From: Arsenicicoccus cauae
GTDB lineage: Bacteria; Actinomycetota; Actinomycetes; Actinomycetales; Dermatophilaceae
Length of the DNA: 64,000 nucleotides
Assembly: GCF_009707125.1 (NCBI RefSeq)
Contig: NZ_WLVL01000040.1
Location: 124,001-188,000, forward strand
Direction: 5' to 3'
The position numbers and the translations under genes are program-made. The stretch's first letter is position 1. Each line of letters starts with the position of its first letter. Shown piece after piece: positions 19,294-28,092 of this stretch. The notes below the pieces were generated by a model. That model ran no database searches, was not told the origin of the DNA, and was given only the letters and a program-made list of their open reading frames with translations.

Positions 19294-20103
19294 TCAGCGC
19301 CCGTCCGTGCGGCGGCGTCGGGCCATGGCCCAGGCCGCGGCGGCGAGCAGTGCTAGGACGGCGAGTACGCCGACGACATACGCGGTCGTGCTGGAGGACG
19401 AGCTCGAGGACGAGGCTGCGGCGGCGGAGGAGGAGGCGGCCGCGCCCGAGGTGGCGGCTGAGGACGAGGCCGAGCGGACGTCGATGGTCACCGGCTGGTC
19501 AGCGGCCCTGGCGGCGGCCGGCACGTCCGCGACGGTGTCGCTGCAGCCGCTCGCCGGGTAGCCGTCGATGCCGCACACCATGGCCTTGTCCACGCGGGGC
19601 TTGGCCGCCGCCGCCAGGACCTGCGCACCCGTGGCCGCCGTGGGGACGCTCACGCAGGTGGCGTAGGGGGGCGGCACAGCGGTGCCGGGCTCCCGCGCGT
19701 CGGCCTCGCGCCCGAAGTCCACGACCACGCCCACGCGCTTGCTCCCGGAGACGGCCGGGGTCGAGCCGCAGGCCTGGTCGAAGGTCACGACCGCGCGCGG
19801 CAGCCGCGGGGTGCTCGTGTCGCCCAGGGCGAAGCGGTAGCCCTCGACCGACCCGTCGGCCGGCGTCGTGCCGTCGGGCCCCTTGGTCGCGAAGCCCCAC
19901 GTGCCGTTCGTCAGCTGGTAGTAGCCCCAGAAGCGGTAGGCGTCCGCCGCGTGGGCGGGCGCCGCGAGGGCGATCGTCGACACGAACGCCGACAACAGCG
20001 TCGCCAGGAACAGGGCGAGCACCGCGGTGATCGGCGTGACGACGTTCCCATCCGCCCTGCGGGGACGGCCAGCACGAGAGATGGAGCGGGACGTGGAGGA
20101 CAC
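19294..20103 (-). CDS. SCO2322 family surface protein
   Basis: A 269-residue protein that I recognise as the SCO2322 family, found beside CbiQ-type ECF genes in actinobacteria. The signal peptide (about 20-50, ending APAHAADAYRF) is followed by an extracytoplasmic domain with three cysteine-containing segments (FDQACGSTPAV, YATCVSVP, VCGIDGYPASGCSD). A Ser/Ala-rich stalk then leads to a C-terminal helix and an Arg-rich tail, so it is anchored on the outer face of the membrane. GTG 20103 is chosen for its AAGGAAGG site. It is the first gene behind the cobalamin riboswitch and may deliver or sense the ECF substrate; that role is inferred. Confidence 0.85.
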   Translation of the reverse strand: MSSTSRSISRAGRPRRADGNVVTPITAVLALFLATLLSAFVSTIALAAPAHAADAYRFWGYYQLTNGTWGFATKGPDGTTPADGSVEGYRFALGDTSTPRLPRAVVTFDQACGSTPAVSGSKRVGVVVDFGREADAREPGTAVPPPYATCVSVPTAATGAQVLAAAAKPRVDKAMVCGIDGYPASGCSDTVADVPAAARAADQPVTIDVRSASSSAATSGAAASSSAAAASSSSSSSSTTAYVVGVLAVLALLAAAAWAMARRRRTDGR

Positions 20104-20184
20104 GGGCGACCTTCCTTGGCGGGCGTGGGCCGCCTCGGAACTGCCCGGGACGAGCTCCACCCGCATGCCACGGCGGATAGACGG

Positions 20185-20299
20185 AGCCGACGCGCAGGAC
20201 GGGCGGTCCGGCTGCTCCAGGCCACGGATGGCGCCAGGAGGTCACGGTTGCGGGTCAGCGCCGGAGTCTCACCGGCTTCCCCGCCCTGCGGTGTTCGGT
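20185..20299 (-). promoter_or_regulatory. Cobalamin riboswitch ahead of the ECF-cobUS operon
   Basis: On the minus strand the core reads GAAGCCGGTGAGACTCCGG, then CGCTGACCCGCAACCGTGA. This is the conserved cobalamin-aptamer junction. A B12-box-like segment, AGCCGGACCGCCCG, follows near 20200. A TAGGCT -10 box (20306-20311) sets the transcript start close to 20299. The SCO2322-family start is about 80 bases further on. Adenosylcobalamin should repress the whole transporter-cobU-cobS operon. Confidence 0.88.
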
Positions 20300-20362
20300 G
20301 CCCGCAGCCTACCAACGGGAACCCTGGCCCGGCCCCGGGGGTTGGTAGGGGTGGACCGGCAA

Positions 20363-20395
20363 CGACCAGGGTCGCGACAGGGTGGACCCTGGTCG
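20363..20395. repeat. Inverted repeat between divergent promoters
   Basis: CGACCAGGGTC and GACCCTGGTCG are perfect complements separated by 11 bases. The element lies between the riboswitch promoter (minus strand) and a TAGGTT -10 box (20426-20431) for the lipoprotein gene. It could be an operator or an insulating hairpin; nothing decides between them. Confidence 0.5.
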
Positions 20396-20488
20396 GATCG
20401 GGCTCCGCCGGCCCGGATCGGCGAGTAGGTTCGAGTCAGTGGCCGGCCCGCCAGGGCCGCCGACACCAGGATCCAGGGGGACACCAGG

Positions 20489-21685
20489 ATGGACACGCGC
20501 AGCAGGATCATCGCCGGCCTCGTCGCCGCGCCGCTCGCGATCGGGACGCTCGCCGCCTGCGGGGCAGGCACGACCGGCAGCGACGCCAAGGCGGCCGCGG
20601 CGGTCGGGTCGGACGCCAAGGGAGCGTTCTTCTCCGCCTACGACAAGACCGGTGACAGCAAGCGCCAGCGCGTCACGACCAAGCTCGAGGCGAGCCCGGA
20701 CACGATCATCAAGCTCGCGTCGAGCATGGGCAGCGGCAGCGGCAGCGGGGGCTCCACCAGGACGCCGAGCGTCTCGCCCAAGATCGCCCAGCTGATCTCC
20801 GGGTCGTCCATCGTCGTCGACATGCAGTCGACGGGGGCGGCGCTCAAGGACGAGACCGACCCGACCAAGATCAACACCTCGATGTCCTGGAAGACGGACT
20901 CGGACCTGTTCAACCTCAGGACCGCCGCGCAGGACACCTTCGTCAAGCTCGACCTGGCCAAGATCGCCGACCAGACCGGCGCGTTCTCCATGGCCGACGT
21001 GCAGGGCGCGCTCGGGCAGGCGCCGAGCTGGATCAAGGACGCCGTCAACGGCAAGTGGGTGGGCTTCGACAAGGGCACCGTGGAGCAGCTGGCGAAGTCC
21101 AGCGGCGGCGCCGCCGCCACGACCAACCCGACCCAGCTCACGCCGGACCAGACCAAGCAGCTGACCGCCGCCGTCAAGAGCAACCTCGACACCAACGGCA
21201 CGTTCACGAGCGAGGGCGACACGGTCAAGGTGCAGGTCAAGATCCAGCCGTTCCTGACCCAGATGTTCCAGGACGGCAAGCGGATCGCGCCCAAGCAGTT
21301 CACCGACCAGATGGTCAAGGACGCCACCAAGAGCCTCGCCGAGCTCAAGGCCGGCTCGGTCCTGGCCTTCGACGCCACGATCGCCGACGGTCGCTTCACC
21401 GCCGTCAAGGGCGACGTGATGCAGGTCCTGAGCTGGTTCGACGAGACCAAGGCCGAGGACGCCAAGAGCAAGAAGGAGCTGCAGGACCTCAAGGCCAAGA
21501 ACCTGCACCTGACCCTGGTGTCCCAGATCTCCGAGCTCGACCGTGACCTGACCAAGCCCGAGGGCGCCCGCATGGTCACCAAGGCCGAGCTGGAGCAGCT
21601 CGGTGGCATGGGTGGCTCGATGGGGAAGCCCTCGTCCGGCTCGGGCTCGGGCTCGGCGGTGCCCTCGGCCCAGCCCGCCGGCTGA
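20489..21685 (+). CDS. Putative lipoprotein
   Basis: A 398-residue exported protein with a lipoprotein signal peptide: basic start, hydrophobic core and the lipobox LAAC at about residues 24-27. The mature protein is rich in Lys, Asp, Ser and Thr, with few hydrophobic stretches. It has Gly/Ser-rich low-complexity runs near residues 75-85 and at the C-terminus. The pattern resembles actinobacterial LppX/LprG-like or DUF-type lipoproteins, but I cannot assign a family with confidence. It has its own promoter and terminator, so its position between two cobalamin operons may be coincidental. Confidence 0.75.
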   Translation: MDTRSRIIAGLVAAPLAIGTLAACGAGTTGSDAKAAAAVGSDAKGAFFSAYDKTGDSKRQRVTTKLEASPDTIIKLASSMGSGSGSGGSTRTPSVSPKIAQLISGSSIVVDMQSTGAALKDETDPTKINTSMSWKTDSDLFNLRTAAQDTFVKLDLAKIADQTGAFSMADVQGALGQAPSWIKDAVNGKWVGFDKGTVEQLAKSSGGAAATTNPTQLTPDQTKQLTAAVKSNLDTNGTFTSEGDTVKVQVKIQPFLTQMFQDGKRIAPKQFTDQMVKDATKSLAELKAGSVLAFDATIADGRFTAVKGDVMQVLSWFDETKAEDAKSKKELQDLKAKNLHLTLVSQISELDRDLTKPEGARMVTKAELEQLGGMGGSMGKPSSGSGSGSAVPSAQPAG

Positions 21686-21732
21686 CCAGGTCCACGCCTC
21701 ACAGACCGCAGCAAGCACCGCAGCACCAGTGC

Positions 21733-21764
21733 GAGAGCCCGTCCCCGGCCAGGGGCGGGCTCTC
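21733..21764 (+). terminator. Terminator after the lipoprotein gene
   Basis: GAGAGCCCGTCCCC pairs with GGGGCGGGCTCTC, with one bulged base and a 5-base loop, 47 bases past the lipoprotein stop and upstream of the cobE-like gene. Confidence 0.65.
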
Positions 21765-21822
21765 GGCATACCCGCCCGTCCGGTCGGGAGGACGACCTGG
21801 GCACGGTGGCAGGATCGCGCCC

Positions 21823-22284
21823 ATGAGTGAACTGATCCTGGGGGTGGGCACCCGGTCCGGCGCCCCCGTCGACGAGCTCGTCGCGCTGGTCGACGGGCTG
21901 GTCGAGGACCAGCAGGTCGACGGGCTGGTCGAGGGGCTCGACGAAGGACGGTTCGACGAGCAGGTCGACGGTCCCGCCGACGGCGACGCGGTCGTCCCCC
22001 GCGACACGGTGGCCGCCGTCGTGACCTCCACCCGCAAGCGGACGGAGCCTGCCGTCGTCGAGCTGGCGAGGCATCTCGGCGTGCCCCTGCAGACCTACGA
22101 CGACGAGACGCTCGCGTCCCAGCAGGTCGCGGCGCCCAGCGAGGTCGTGCGTCGCCACGTGGGCGTGCCCAGCGTCGCCGAGGCGGCGGTGCTGGCGGCC
22201 GGCGGCGCGGTCGTCGCCCGGGCCCGGTCGGCGACCGCGACGGTGGTCCTCGGACGCCTGCCCGGAGCCGCCCTGACGCCCTGA
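21823..22284 (+). CDS. cobE: CobE / CbiG C-terminal domain protein
   Basis: A 153-residue protein matching the stand-alone C-terminal domain of CbiG, called CobE in the aerobic pathway. CbiG opens the lactone ring in the anaerobic route; CobE's exact role is less clear. Family marks are GVGTRSGAPVDELVALVDG at the start and VGVPSVAEAAVLAAGG near the end. Between them is an unusual acidic insertion (about 28-55) derived from a 20-bp direct repeat (21888-21907 and 21915-21934). It heads the cobE-cobD-cobQ-cobL-cobM run. Confidence 0.85.
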   Translation: MSELILGVGTRSGAPVDELVALVDGLVEDQQVDGLVEGLDEGRFDEQVDGPADGDAVVPRDTVAAVVTSTRKRTEPAVVELARHLGVPLQTYDDETLASQQVAAPSEVVRRHVGVPSVAEAAVLAAGGAVVARARSATATVVLGRLPGAALTP

Positions 22285-22339
22285 GCGACTCCCCTGGCCA
22301 GTGGCCCGGGCAGCCTCACGAGGTGGATAGGGTGTGCGG

Positions 22340-23431
22340 GTGCAGTGGCTGGAGCGTGTCGGACCGCGGGCGGGGGGCCTGGTCCTGGGGTATGCCGCAG
22401 ACCTCGTCCTCGCCGACCCACGCCGGGCCCACCCGGTGGCGGCCTTCGGCGGGGCGGCGGCCCGGCTGGAGCGCCTGACCTATCGGGAGGCCCGCTCGGC
22501 GGGGACCCTGCACGTCGCCCTGCTCGTCGGCGCGGTGACGGGCGCGGGGGGCCTGGTGGAGCGCGGCCTGCGTGACCGGCCGCTGGCCCGGACGGCGGCC
22601 ACCGCGGTCGCCACCTGGGTCGTCCTCGGCGGCACCAGCCTGGCGCGCGAGGGCGACGCCATGGCGCGGCTCCTCGACGCCGACGACCTGCCCGGTGCGC
22701 GAGACCGCCTGAGCCACCTCTGCTCCCGCGACCCGGACGGCCTGGCCGCGGACGAGCTGGCCCGGGCCGCCACCGAGTCCTTGGCCGAGAACACCTCCGA
22801 CGCCGTCGTCGCCCCGCTGCTGTGGGGCGGGCTGCTGGGCGTGCCGGGCCTGCTCGGCTACCGCGCGATCAACACCCTCGACGCGATGATCGGCTACCGC
22901 AACCGGCGCTATCGCGAGTTCGGCTGGGCCGCAGCCAGGCTCGACGACCTCGTCAACCTGGCGCCGGCCCGCGCGTGCGCCGCGCTGACCGTGGCGCTGG
23001 CCCCGCGGCACGGCGGCGACCGGGCCGAGGCCCTGCGCGCGTGGCGCGAGGACGCCCCCCACCACCCGAGCCCCAACGCCGGTCCCGTCGAGGCGACCTT
23101 CGCCGGGGCCCTGGACGTGCGGCTCGGGGGGGCCAATCGCTACGACGACGAGGTGGAGGACCGCGGCACGCTGGGTCGCGGACGTGCGGTCGTCACCGCG
23201 GACCTGGCTCGGGCCGTGCGTCTCTCGCGGACCATCGGCGCGGCGGCCCTGGCCGTGGCGGCGATCGTCGGAGCGGTGGCGGACGGCATACGACCGGCCC
23301 GAGGACCCGTCGGCCCGGCGCACCGCCTCGCCGAGCGCGGGGACGGGACCACCACGACAACGGCGACAACAACGACGACGACAATGACAACAACGACGAC
23401 AACGACGACGACGACGGGCGGGCAGGCATGA
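22340..23431 (+). CDS. cobD: Adenosylcobinamide-phosphate synthase (CobD/CbiB)
   Basis: Membrane enzyme that attaches (R)-1-amino-2-propanol (phosphate) to adenosylcobyric acid. It has 363 residues. Recognisable parts are GYAADLVLADPRRAHPV at the N-terminus, AENTSDAVVAPLLWGGLLG, NTLDAMIGYRNRRYREFGW and HHPSPNAGPVEATFAG. GTG 22340 is preferred to GTG 22334 because the TAGGGT -10 box ends at 22333, leaving six bases. The C-terminus carries an odd Thr-rich tail from a triplet repeat. Its stop overlaps cobQ (ATGA). Confidence 0.94.
   Translation: MQWLERVGPRAGGLVLGYAADLVLADPRRAHPVAAFGGAAARLERLTYREARSAGTLHVALLVGAVTGAGGLVERGLRDRPLARTAATAVATWVVLGGTSLAREGDAMARLLDADDLPGARDRLSHLCSRDPDGLAADELARAATESLAENTSDAVVAPLLWGGLLGVPGLLGYRAINTLDAMIGYRNRRYREFGWAAARLDDLVNLAPARACAALTVALAPRHGGDRAEALRAWREDAPHHPSPNAGPVEATFAGALDVRLGGANRYDDEVEDRGTLGRGRAVVTADLARAVRLSRTIGAAALAVAAIVGAVADGIRPARGPVGPAHRLAERGDGTTTTTATTTTTTMTTTTTTTTTTGGQA
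23343..23417 (+). repeat. ACG/ACA triplet repeat encoding a poly-Thr tail
   Basis: About 25 consecutive ACN-type triplets, mostly ACG and ACA, encode a run of threonines at the very end of CobD, broken only by single Ala and Met residues. As a 3-base unit it can change in length without breaking frame. It ends about 10 bases ahead of the cobQ start. Confidence 0.85.
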
Positions 23432-24924
23432 CCAGGGGGCTGCTCGTCGCCGGGACGACGTCCGACGCGGGCAAGTCGCTCGTCACCGCGGGCATCTGCC
23501 GCTGGCTGGCCCGCGAGGGGGTGCGCGTCGCGCCGTTCAAGGCGCAGAACATGTCCAACAACTCGATGGTCTGCCCCGACGGCGCCGAGATCGGGCGGGC
23601 CCAGTGGGTGCAGGCCCTCGCGTGCGGCGTCACGCCCGAGGCCGCGATGAATCCCGTGCTCCTCAAGCCCGGCTCGGACCGCCGCAGCCACGTCGTGCTG
23701 CTCGGGCAGCCGTGGGGCGAGCTGCAGGCGGGGGAGTGGGCGACCGGCCGGCGGGCCCTGGCGGACGCCGCGTTCGAGGCCTACCGCGACCTCGCGTCGC
23801 GCCACGACGTCGTCATCGCCGAGGGTGCCGGGTCGCCCGCCGAGATCAACCTGCGGTCCGGGGACTACGTCAACCTCGGGCTCGCGCGCGCCGTCGGCCT
23901 GCCCGTCGTGGTGGTCGGGGACATCGACCGCGGCGGCGTGCTGGCCGCGTTCTACGGCACCCTCGGGATCCTGGACCCGGAGGACCAGGCGTGCATCAAG
24001 GCCTGGATCGTCAACAAGTTCCGCGGCGACCTCGGGCTGCTCGAGCCCGGCCTGCGCATGCTCGAGGAGCGCACCGGAGGCCGGCCCGTGCTGGGCGTCG
24101 TCCCCTACCTGCGGGACGTGTGGCTCGACTCCGAGGACGCCCTGGCCATCTCCGGCTGGTCACGCGCCGACGCCGTCTCGTCCGCCGAGCCGCGAGAACC
24201 CTTGAGGGTGGCGGTGATCCGGCTCCCCCGCGTCAGCAACGCCACGGACGTGGACGCCCTGGCCATCGAGCCCGGCGTGCAGGTCGAGGTGACCACGGAC
24301 CCGGCGGTCGTGGCCGCCGCCGACCTCACGGTCCTGCCGGGCTCGCGCGCCACACAGAGCGACCTCGCCTGGCTGCGCTCGCGCGGGCTCGACCGCGCCG
24401 TCGTCGAGCGCGCCCGGGCCGGGCGTCCGGTTCTCGGGATCTGCGGTGGCTACCAGATGCTCGCCGAGCAGGTGCACGACCCGTATGCCGTCGAGAGCCC
24501 CGCTGCCGCAACGGTGCCCGGGCTCGGGCTGCTGCCGACGCGGGTGACCTTCGCGCGGGAGAAGCGCCTCGGGACGCCGACCGGGCAGTGGCACGGGCAC
24601 CGGGTGACGGCCTACCTCATCCACCACGGCGTGAGCGAGCGCACCGACGCGCCGGCGTCCGAGCGGTATGCCCAGACCGTCCCCTTCCTCGACGGGTGGC
24701 AGCGCGGCTCGGTGTGGGGGACCACCTGGCACGGAGCCTTCGAGAACGACGGCTTCCGGCGCGGCTTCCTGCAGGTGGTGGCCGAGCGGACCCGGCCGGC
24801 GTGGCGGCCCGAGCCCGGCGCATCGGCCTTCGCCGAGCAGAGGACCGCGATGCTCGACCGGTTGGCCGACGCCGTCGCCGACCACCTGGACACCCGCGCG
24901 CTGAAGGAGCTGATCGGACTGTGA
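23428..24924 (+). CDS. cobQ: Cobyric acid synthase
   Basis: Glutamine-dependent amidase that amidates side chains b, d, e and g of adenosylcobyrinic acid a,c-diamide. It has 498 residues. The N-terminal dethiobiotin-synthetase-like half has AGTTSDAGKSLVTAGI and FKAQNMSNNSMV. The C-terminal class I glutaminase half has the nucleophilic cysteine in GICGGYQML and a late histidine in WGTTWHGAFEND. The ATG overlaps the cobD stop and its own stop overlaps cobL (GTGA). Confidence 0.97.
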   Translation: MTRGLLVAGTTSDAGKSLVTAGICRWLAREGVRVAPFKAQNMSNNSMVCPDGAEIGRAQWVQALACGVTPEAAMNPVLLKPGSDRRSHVVLLGQPWGELQAGEWATGRRALADAAFEAYRDLASRHDVVIAEGAGSPAEINLRSGDYVNLGLARAVGLPVVVVGDIDRGGVLAAFYGTLGILDPEDQACIKAWIVNKFRGDLGLLEPGLRMLEERTGGRPVLGVVPYLRDVWLDSEDALAISGWSRADAVSSAEPREPLRVAVIRLPRVSNATDVDALAIEPGVQVEVTTDPAVVAAADLTVLPGSRATQSDLAWLRSRGLDRAVVERARAGRPVLGICGGYQMLAEQVHDPYAVESPAAATVPGLGLLPTRVTFAREKRLGTPTGQWHGHRVTAYLIHHGVSERTDAPASERYAQTVPFLDGWQRGSVWGTTWHGAFENDGFRRGFLQVVAERTRPAWRPEPGASAFAEQRTAMLDRLADAVADHLDTRALKELIGL

Positions 24925-26147
24925 GCGCACCCGTGGTGGTCGTCGGCATCGGCGCGGACGGGTGGGCCGGCCTTGCCGACCGCGCCCGCGCCGCCGTCAG
25001 CGGCGCCGACGTCCTCGTGGGCAGCCCGCGCCAGACCGACCTCGTCGTCGGCCACCACCGAGCGCGGGTCGAGCCGTTGCCGGTGCCCCTGCGCGAGGGC
25101 CTGCGCCCGCTGCTCGACGGGCTGGGCGACGACGTCCGGGTCGTGGTGCTCGCGAGCGGAGACCCCATGCACCATGGCATCGGGCGCACCCTGGCCGAGC
25201 TGCTGGGCCCCGACAGGGTCGACGTGATCGGGGCGCCGTCATCGTTGTCCCTGGCCTGCGCCCGCCTCGGCTGGGGTCTCGAGGACGTCGACGTGGTGTC
25301 CGCCGTGGGCCGCCCCCTCGAGCGCCTCGCCGTGGTGGCGCACCCGGGCCGCCGCGTCCTCGTGCTGTCCCGAGATGCCTTGACCCCCAAGGCCGTCGCC
25401 ACGTTGCTGACCGAGCACGGCCTGGGGGACAGCCTGCTGTGGGTGCTCTCGGACCTCGGCGGCCCGGCCGAGCGGGTCGTCGAGGGCGTCGCCGCGTCGT
25501 GGGACGCCGACCCCGGCAGCCCGCTCAACATCGTGGCGGTGCAGTGCCTCTCGTCATACGACTCGTCGGTGGGGCTCGTGCCGGGGCTCGCCGACGAGCT
25601 CTACGAGACCGACGGGCAGCTCACCAAGCAGCACGTGCGCGCCGCCACTCTGGCGGCGCTGCGCCCGGCGCCGGGGGAGCTCCTGTGGGACATCGGTGGT
25701 GGGTCCGGCAGCATCGGCATCGAGTGGCTGCGGGCGCACCCGACGTGCCGCGCCGTCACGGTCGAGCCCCGCCCCGACCGGGTCAAGCGGATCCGCCGCA
25801 ACGCCGAGCGGCTCGGCGTGCCCGGCCTGCAGGTCGTCGAGGGTCTGGCGCCTGGCGCGCTGGCCGGGCTGTCGCGGCCGGACGCCGTCTTCGTCGGGGG
25901 CGGGCTGACCGCCGACGGTCTCGTGCCGGCCGTCCTGGACGCCCTGCGCCCGGGTGGCCGACTCGTCGCCAACACCGTGACCTTGGACTCGGAGGCGTTG
26001 CTGTTCACCATGTTTCGTCGGTATGGCGGCTCGCTCACCCGCCTCGAGGTGTCGCACGCCGACGCGGTGGGGGGCTTCACGTCGTGGAGCCCCGCGCGCC
26101 CGGTCACGCAGTGGTCCGTCGTCCGACCCGAGGAGCTGCCCGCATGA
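24921..26147 (+). CDS. cobL: Precorrin-6Y C5,15-methyltransferase (decarboxylating), CbiE-CbiT fusion
   Basis: Methylates precorrin-6B at C5 and C15 and decarboxylates the C12 acetate. It has 408 residues in two parts: a CbiE-type tetrapyrrole methylase (about 1-200, VLASGDPMHHGIGRTL, GAPSSLSLACARLGW) and a CbiT-type Rossmann methyltransferase (about 215-400, LLWDIGGGSGSIGIEW). GTG 24921 overlaps the cobQ stop, and its own stop overlaps cobM. Confidence 0.95.
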   Translation: MSAPVVVVGIGADGWAGLADRARAAVSGADVLVGSPRQTDLVVGHHRARVEPLPVPLREGLRPLLDGLGDDVRVVVLASGDPMHHGIGRTLAELLGPDRVDVIGAPSSLSLACARLGWGLEDVDVVSAVGRPLERLAVVAHPGRRVLVLSRDALTPKAVATLLTEHGLGDSLLWVLSDLGGPAERVVEGVAASWDADPGSPLNIVAVQCLSSYDSSVGLVPGLADELYETDGQLTKQHVRAATLAALRPAPGELLWDIGGGSGSIGIEWLRAHPTCRAVTVEPRPDRVKRIRRNAERLGVPGLQVVEGLAPGALAGLSRPDAVFVGGGLTADGLVPAVLDALRPGGRLVANTVTLDSEALLFTMFRRYGGSLTRLEVSHADAVGGFTSWSPARPVTQWSVVRPEELPA

Positions 26148-26920
26148 CCGTCCACTTCATCGGCGCTGGTCCCGGGGCGGCCGACCTGATCACCGTGCGC
26201 GGTCTGCGGCTGCTGCAGGCGTGCCCCGTCGTGCTCTACGCCGGGGCGCTGGTCCCGGACGAGCTGCTCGCCGAGTGCCGCGCCGACGCCCGCCTGGTCG
26301 ACACCGCGCACCTGGACCTCGACCAGATCATGGCCGAGATCGTCGCCGCCCACGAGGCGGGCCACGACGTGGCGCGGCTGCAGTCGGGGGACCTGTCGGT
26401 CTTCTCGGCGGTCGCGGAGCAGGTGCGCCGGCTGGAGGCGGCGGGGATCGACTACGTCCTGGTGCCGGGGGTGCCGGCCTTCGCCGCCGCGGCGGCCGCT
26501 CTGGGCCGCGAGCTCACCGTCCCCACCGTCGGGCAGACGATCATCCTGACGCGCCTGGCCCGCAACGCCTCCGCGATGCCCGAGCACGAGACCATCGCCA
26601 CCCTCGGCCGGTCCCGTGCCCTGATGGCCCTGCACCTCGCCACGCATCTCGCGGACGAGGTGGTGGCCGAGCTGGCCCCGCACTACGGGCTCGACTGTCC
26701 CGCAGCGGTGGTCGCGATGGCGAGCCGGCCCGAGCAGGTCGTGTGGCGCGGTACCCTCGGCGAGCTCGGTGACGCGGTGCGCGACCACGGGCTGCGACGG
26801 ACCGCCATCATCCTGGTCGGGCAGGTGCTCGCGGCGTCGGAGTTCCGCGACTCGCACCTCTACTCTCGCGAGCGGGACCGGCACGACTGCGCCCTGCCCC
26901 CGCCCATCGCCCCCCGCTGA
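26144..26920 (+). CDS. cobM: Precorrin-4 C11-methyltransferase
   Basis: Tetrapyrrole methylase acting at C11. It has 258 residues. The N-terminal HFIGAGPGAADLITVRG, LQSGDLSVFSAVAEQ and the VPGVPAFAAAAAALGRELT stretch are typical, with HLYSRERDRH near the C-terminus. It is the last gene of this plus-strand operon and converges on cbiD with a 16-base gap. Confidence 0.95.
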   Translation: MTVHFIGAGPGAADLITVRGLRLLQACPVVLYAGALVPDELLAECRADARLVDTAHLDLDQIMAEIVAAHEAGHDVARLQSGDLSVFSAVAEQVRRLEAAGIDYVLVPGVPAFAAAAAALGRELTVPTVGQTIILTRLARNASAMPEHETIATLGRSRALMALHLATHLADEVVAELAPHYGLDCPAAVVAMASRPEQVVWRGTLGELGDAVRDHGLRRTAIILVGQVLAASEFRDSHLYSRERDRHDCALPPPIAPR

Positions 26921-26936
26921 GCGCCGGGGCGGCAGG

Positions 26937-28058
26937 TCAGGCGGGGTCGACGCGCCCCACGATCGTGCCCGCCCGGTCGATGCACACCACGTCGACCAGG
27001 ACCGGCGCGCCCTGCAGCACCTCGAGGGCGCTCTGGCGGGCGGCATACGCGACCTCGTCCCCGAGGGGCACCCCCGCCTCCCGGCACAGGGTGAGGGCCT
27101 CGAGCCCCGTGTTGACCCCGTGCAGGCGGCCGACGAGATCGGCTGGGGCGCCGGCCTGCTCGGCGAGCGCGGCCAGGTGCGCCTTGTCGACCTGGGAGCG
27201 CCCCGAGTGCAGGTCGAGGTGGCCGTTGGCGAGCTTGGACAGTTTGGCGAAACCCCCGCAGATCGTCAGCCGCGGGCGGGGGTGCTGGCGCAGGTACTTG
27301 AGCACCGCACCGACGAAGTCGCCCATGTCGAGCAGCGCCGGCGTCGGCAGGTCGTAGAGCTCGGTCACGACGCGTTCCGAGGTCGAGCCGGTGCACCCCG
27401 CGACGTGCGGCAGGCCGAGCGCCTCCGAGACGTCGATGCCGCGGCGGATGGAGTCGATCCACGCCGCGCAGGAGTAGGGGACGACGACCCCGGTCGTGCC
27501 GAGGATGGACAGGCCGCCGACGATGCCGATGCGGGGGTTCCAGGTGTGCGGGGCCATCTCGACGCCCTGGTCGACGCTGATCTCGATGTCCACGTCGGGG
27601 TCGGGCGCCCCCTCTGCCATCCCGACGGCTTCGCGCACGGCCTGGCGCATCAGCTGACGCGGGACCGGGTTGATGGCCGGCTCACCGACGTCGAGGGGCA
27701 GGCCCGGCAGCGTCACCCGCCCGACCCCGTGGCCGCCGCGGAACACCACCCCCGTGCCTGGCGCGCCGTGCCGCACGCGGGCCCGCACGACGGCGCCGTG
27801 GGTCACGTCCGGGTCGTCGCCCGCGTCCTTGGTGACCGCGGCCTCGGCCCAGCCGTCGCCGTGGGCCTCCGCGGTCAGCGCGAACGCCGGTGTGCGGCCC
27901 TTGGGCAGCGTGATGGTGACCGGGTCCGGGAAGTCCCCGGTCAGCAGCGCCGTCCACGCCGCCTTGGTCGCGGCGGTCGCGCACGCCCCCGTCGTCCATC
28001 CCGGCCGCAGCCCCGTGTGCTCCAGCTGCGCCTCGCGACCGCCCGTGACCTGCGCCAT
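26937..28058 (-). CDS. cbiD: Cobalt-precorrin-5B C1-methyltransferase
   Basis: C1-methylating enzyme first defined in the anaerobic pathway; here it would do the job of CobF. It has 373 residues. The N-terminal signature GLRPGWTTGACATAATKAAW and the later GIVGGLSILGTTGVVVP and TGSTSE segments are present. It is alone on the minus strand between cobM and cobK and is divergent from cobK. With cobG in the same window this makes the pathway a hybrid. Confidence 0.95.
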   Translation of the reverse strand: MAQVTGGREAQLEHTGLRPGWTTGACATAATKAAWTALLTGDFPDPVTITLPKGRTPAFALTAEAHGDGWAEAAVTKDAGDDPDVTHGAVVRARVRHGAPGTGVVFRGGHGVGRVTLPGLPLDVGEPAINPVPRQLMRQAVREAVGMAEGAPDPDVDIEISVDQGVEMAPHTWNPRIGIVGGLSILGTTGVVVPYSCAAWIDSIRRGIDVSEALGLPHVAGCTGSTSERVVTELYDLPTPALLDMGDFVGAVLKYLRQHPRPRLTICGGFAKLSKLANGHLDLHSGRSQVDKAHLAALAEQAGAPADLVGRLHGVNTGLEALTLCREAGVPLGDEVAYAARQSALEVLQGAPVLVDVVCIDRAGTIVGRVDPA

Positions 28059-28092
28059 GGCGGCATTGTCGCACTGTGATGAGATGGGTCCC

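Noticed and set aside
23343-23417. CRISPR-like or intergenic repeat
   Set aside because: The units are three bases, continuous and in frame with cobD, so it is a coding microsatellite.
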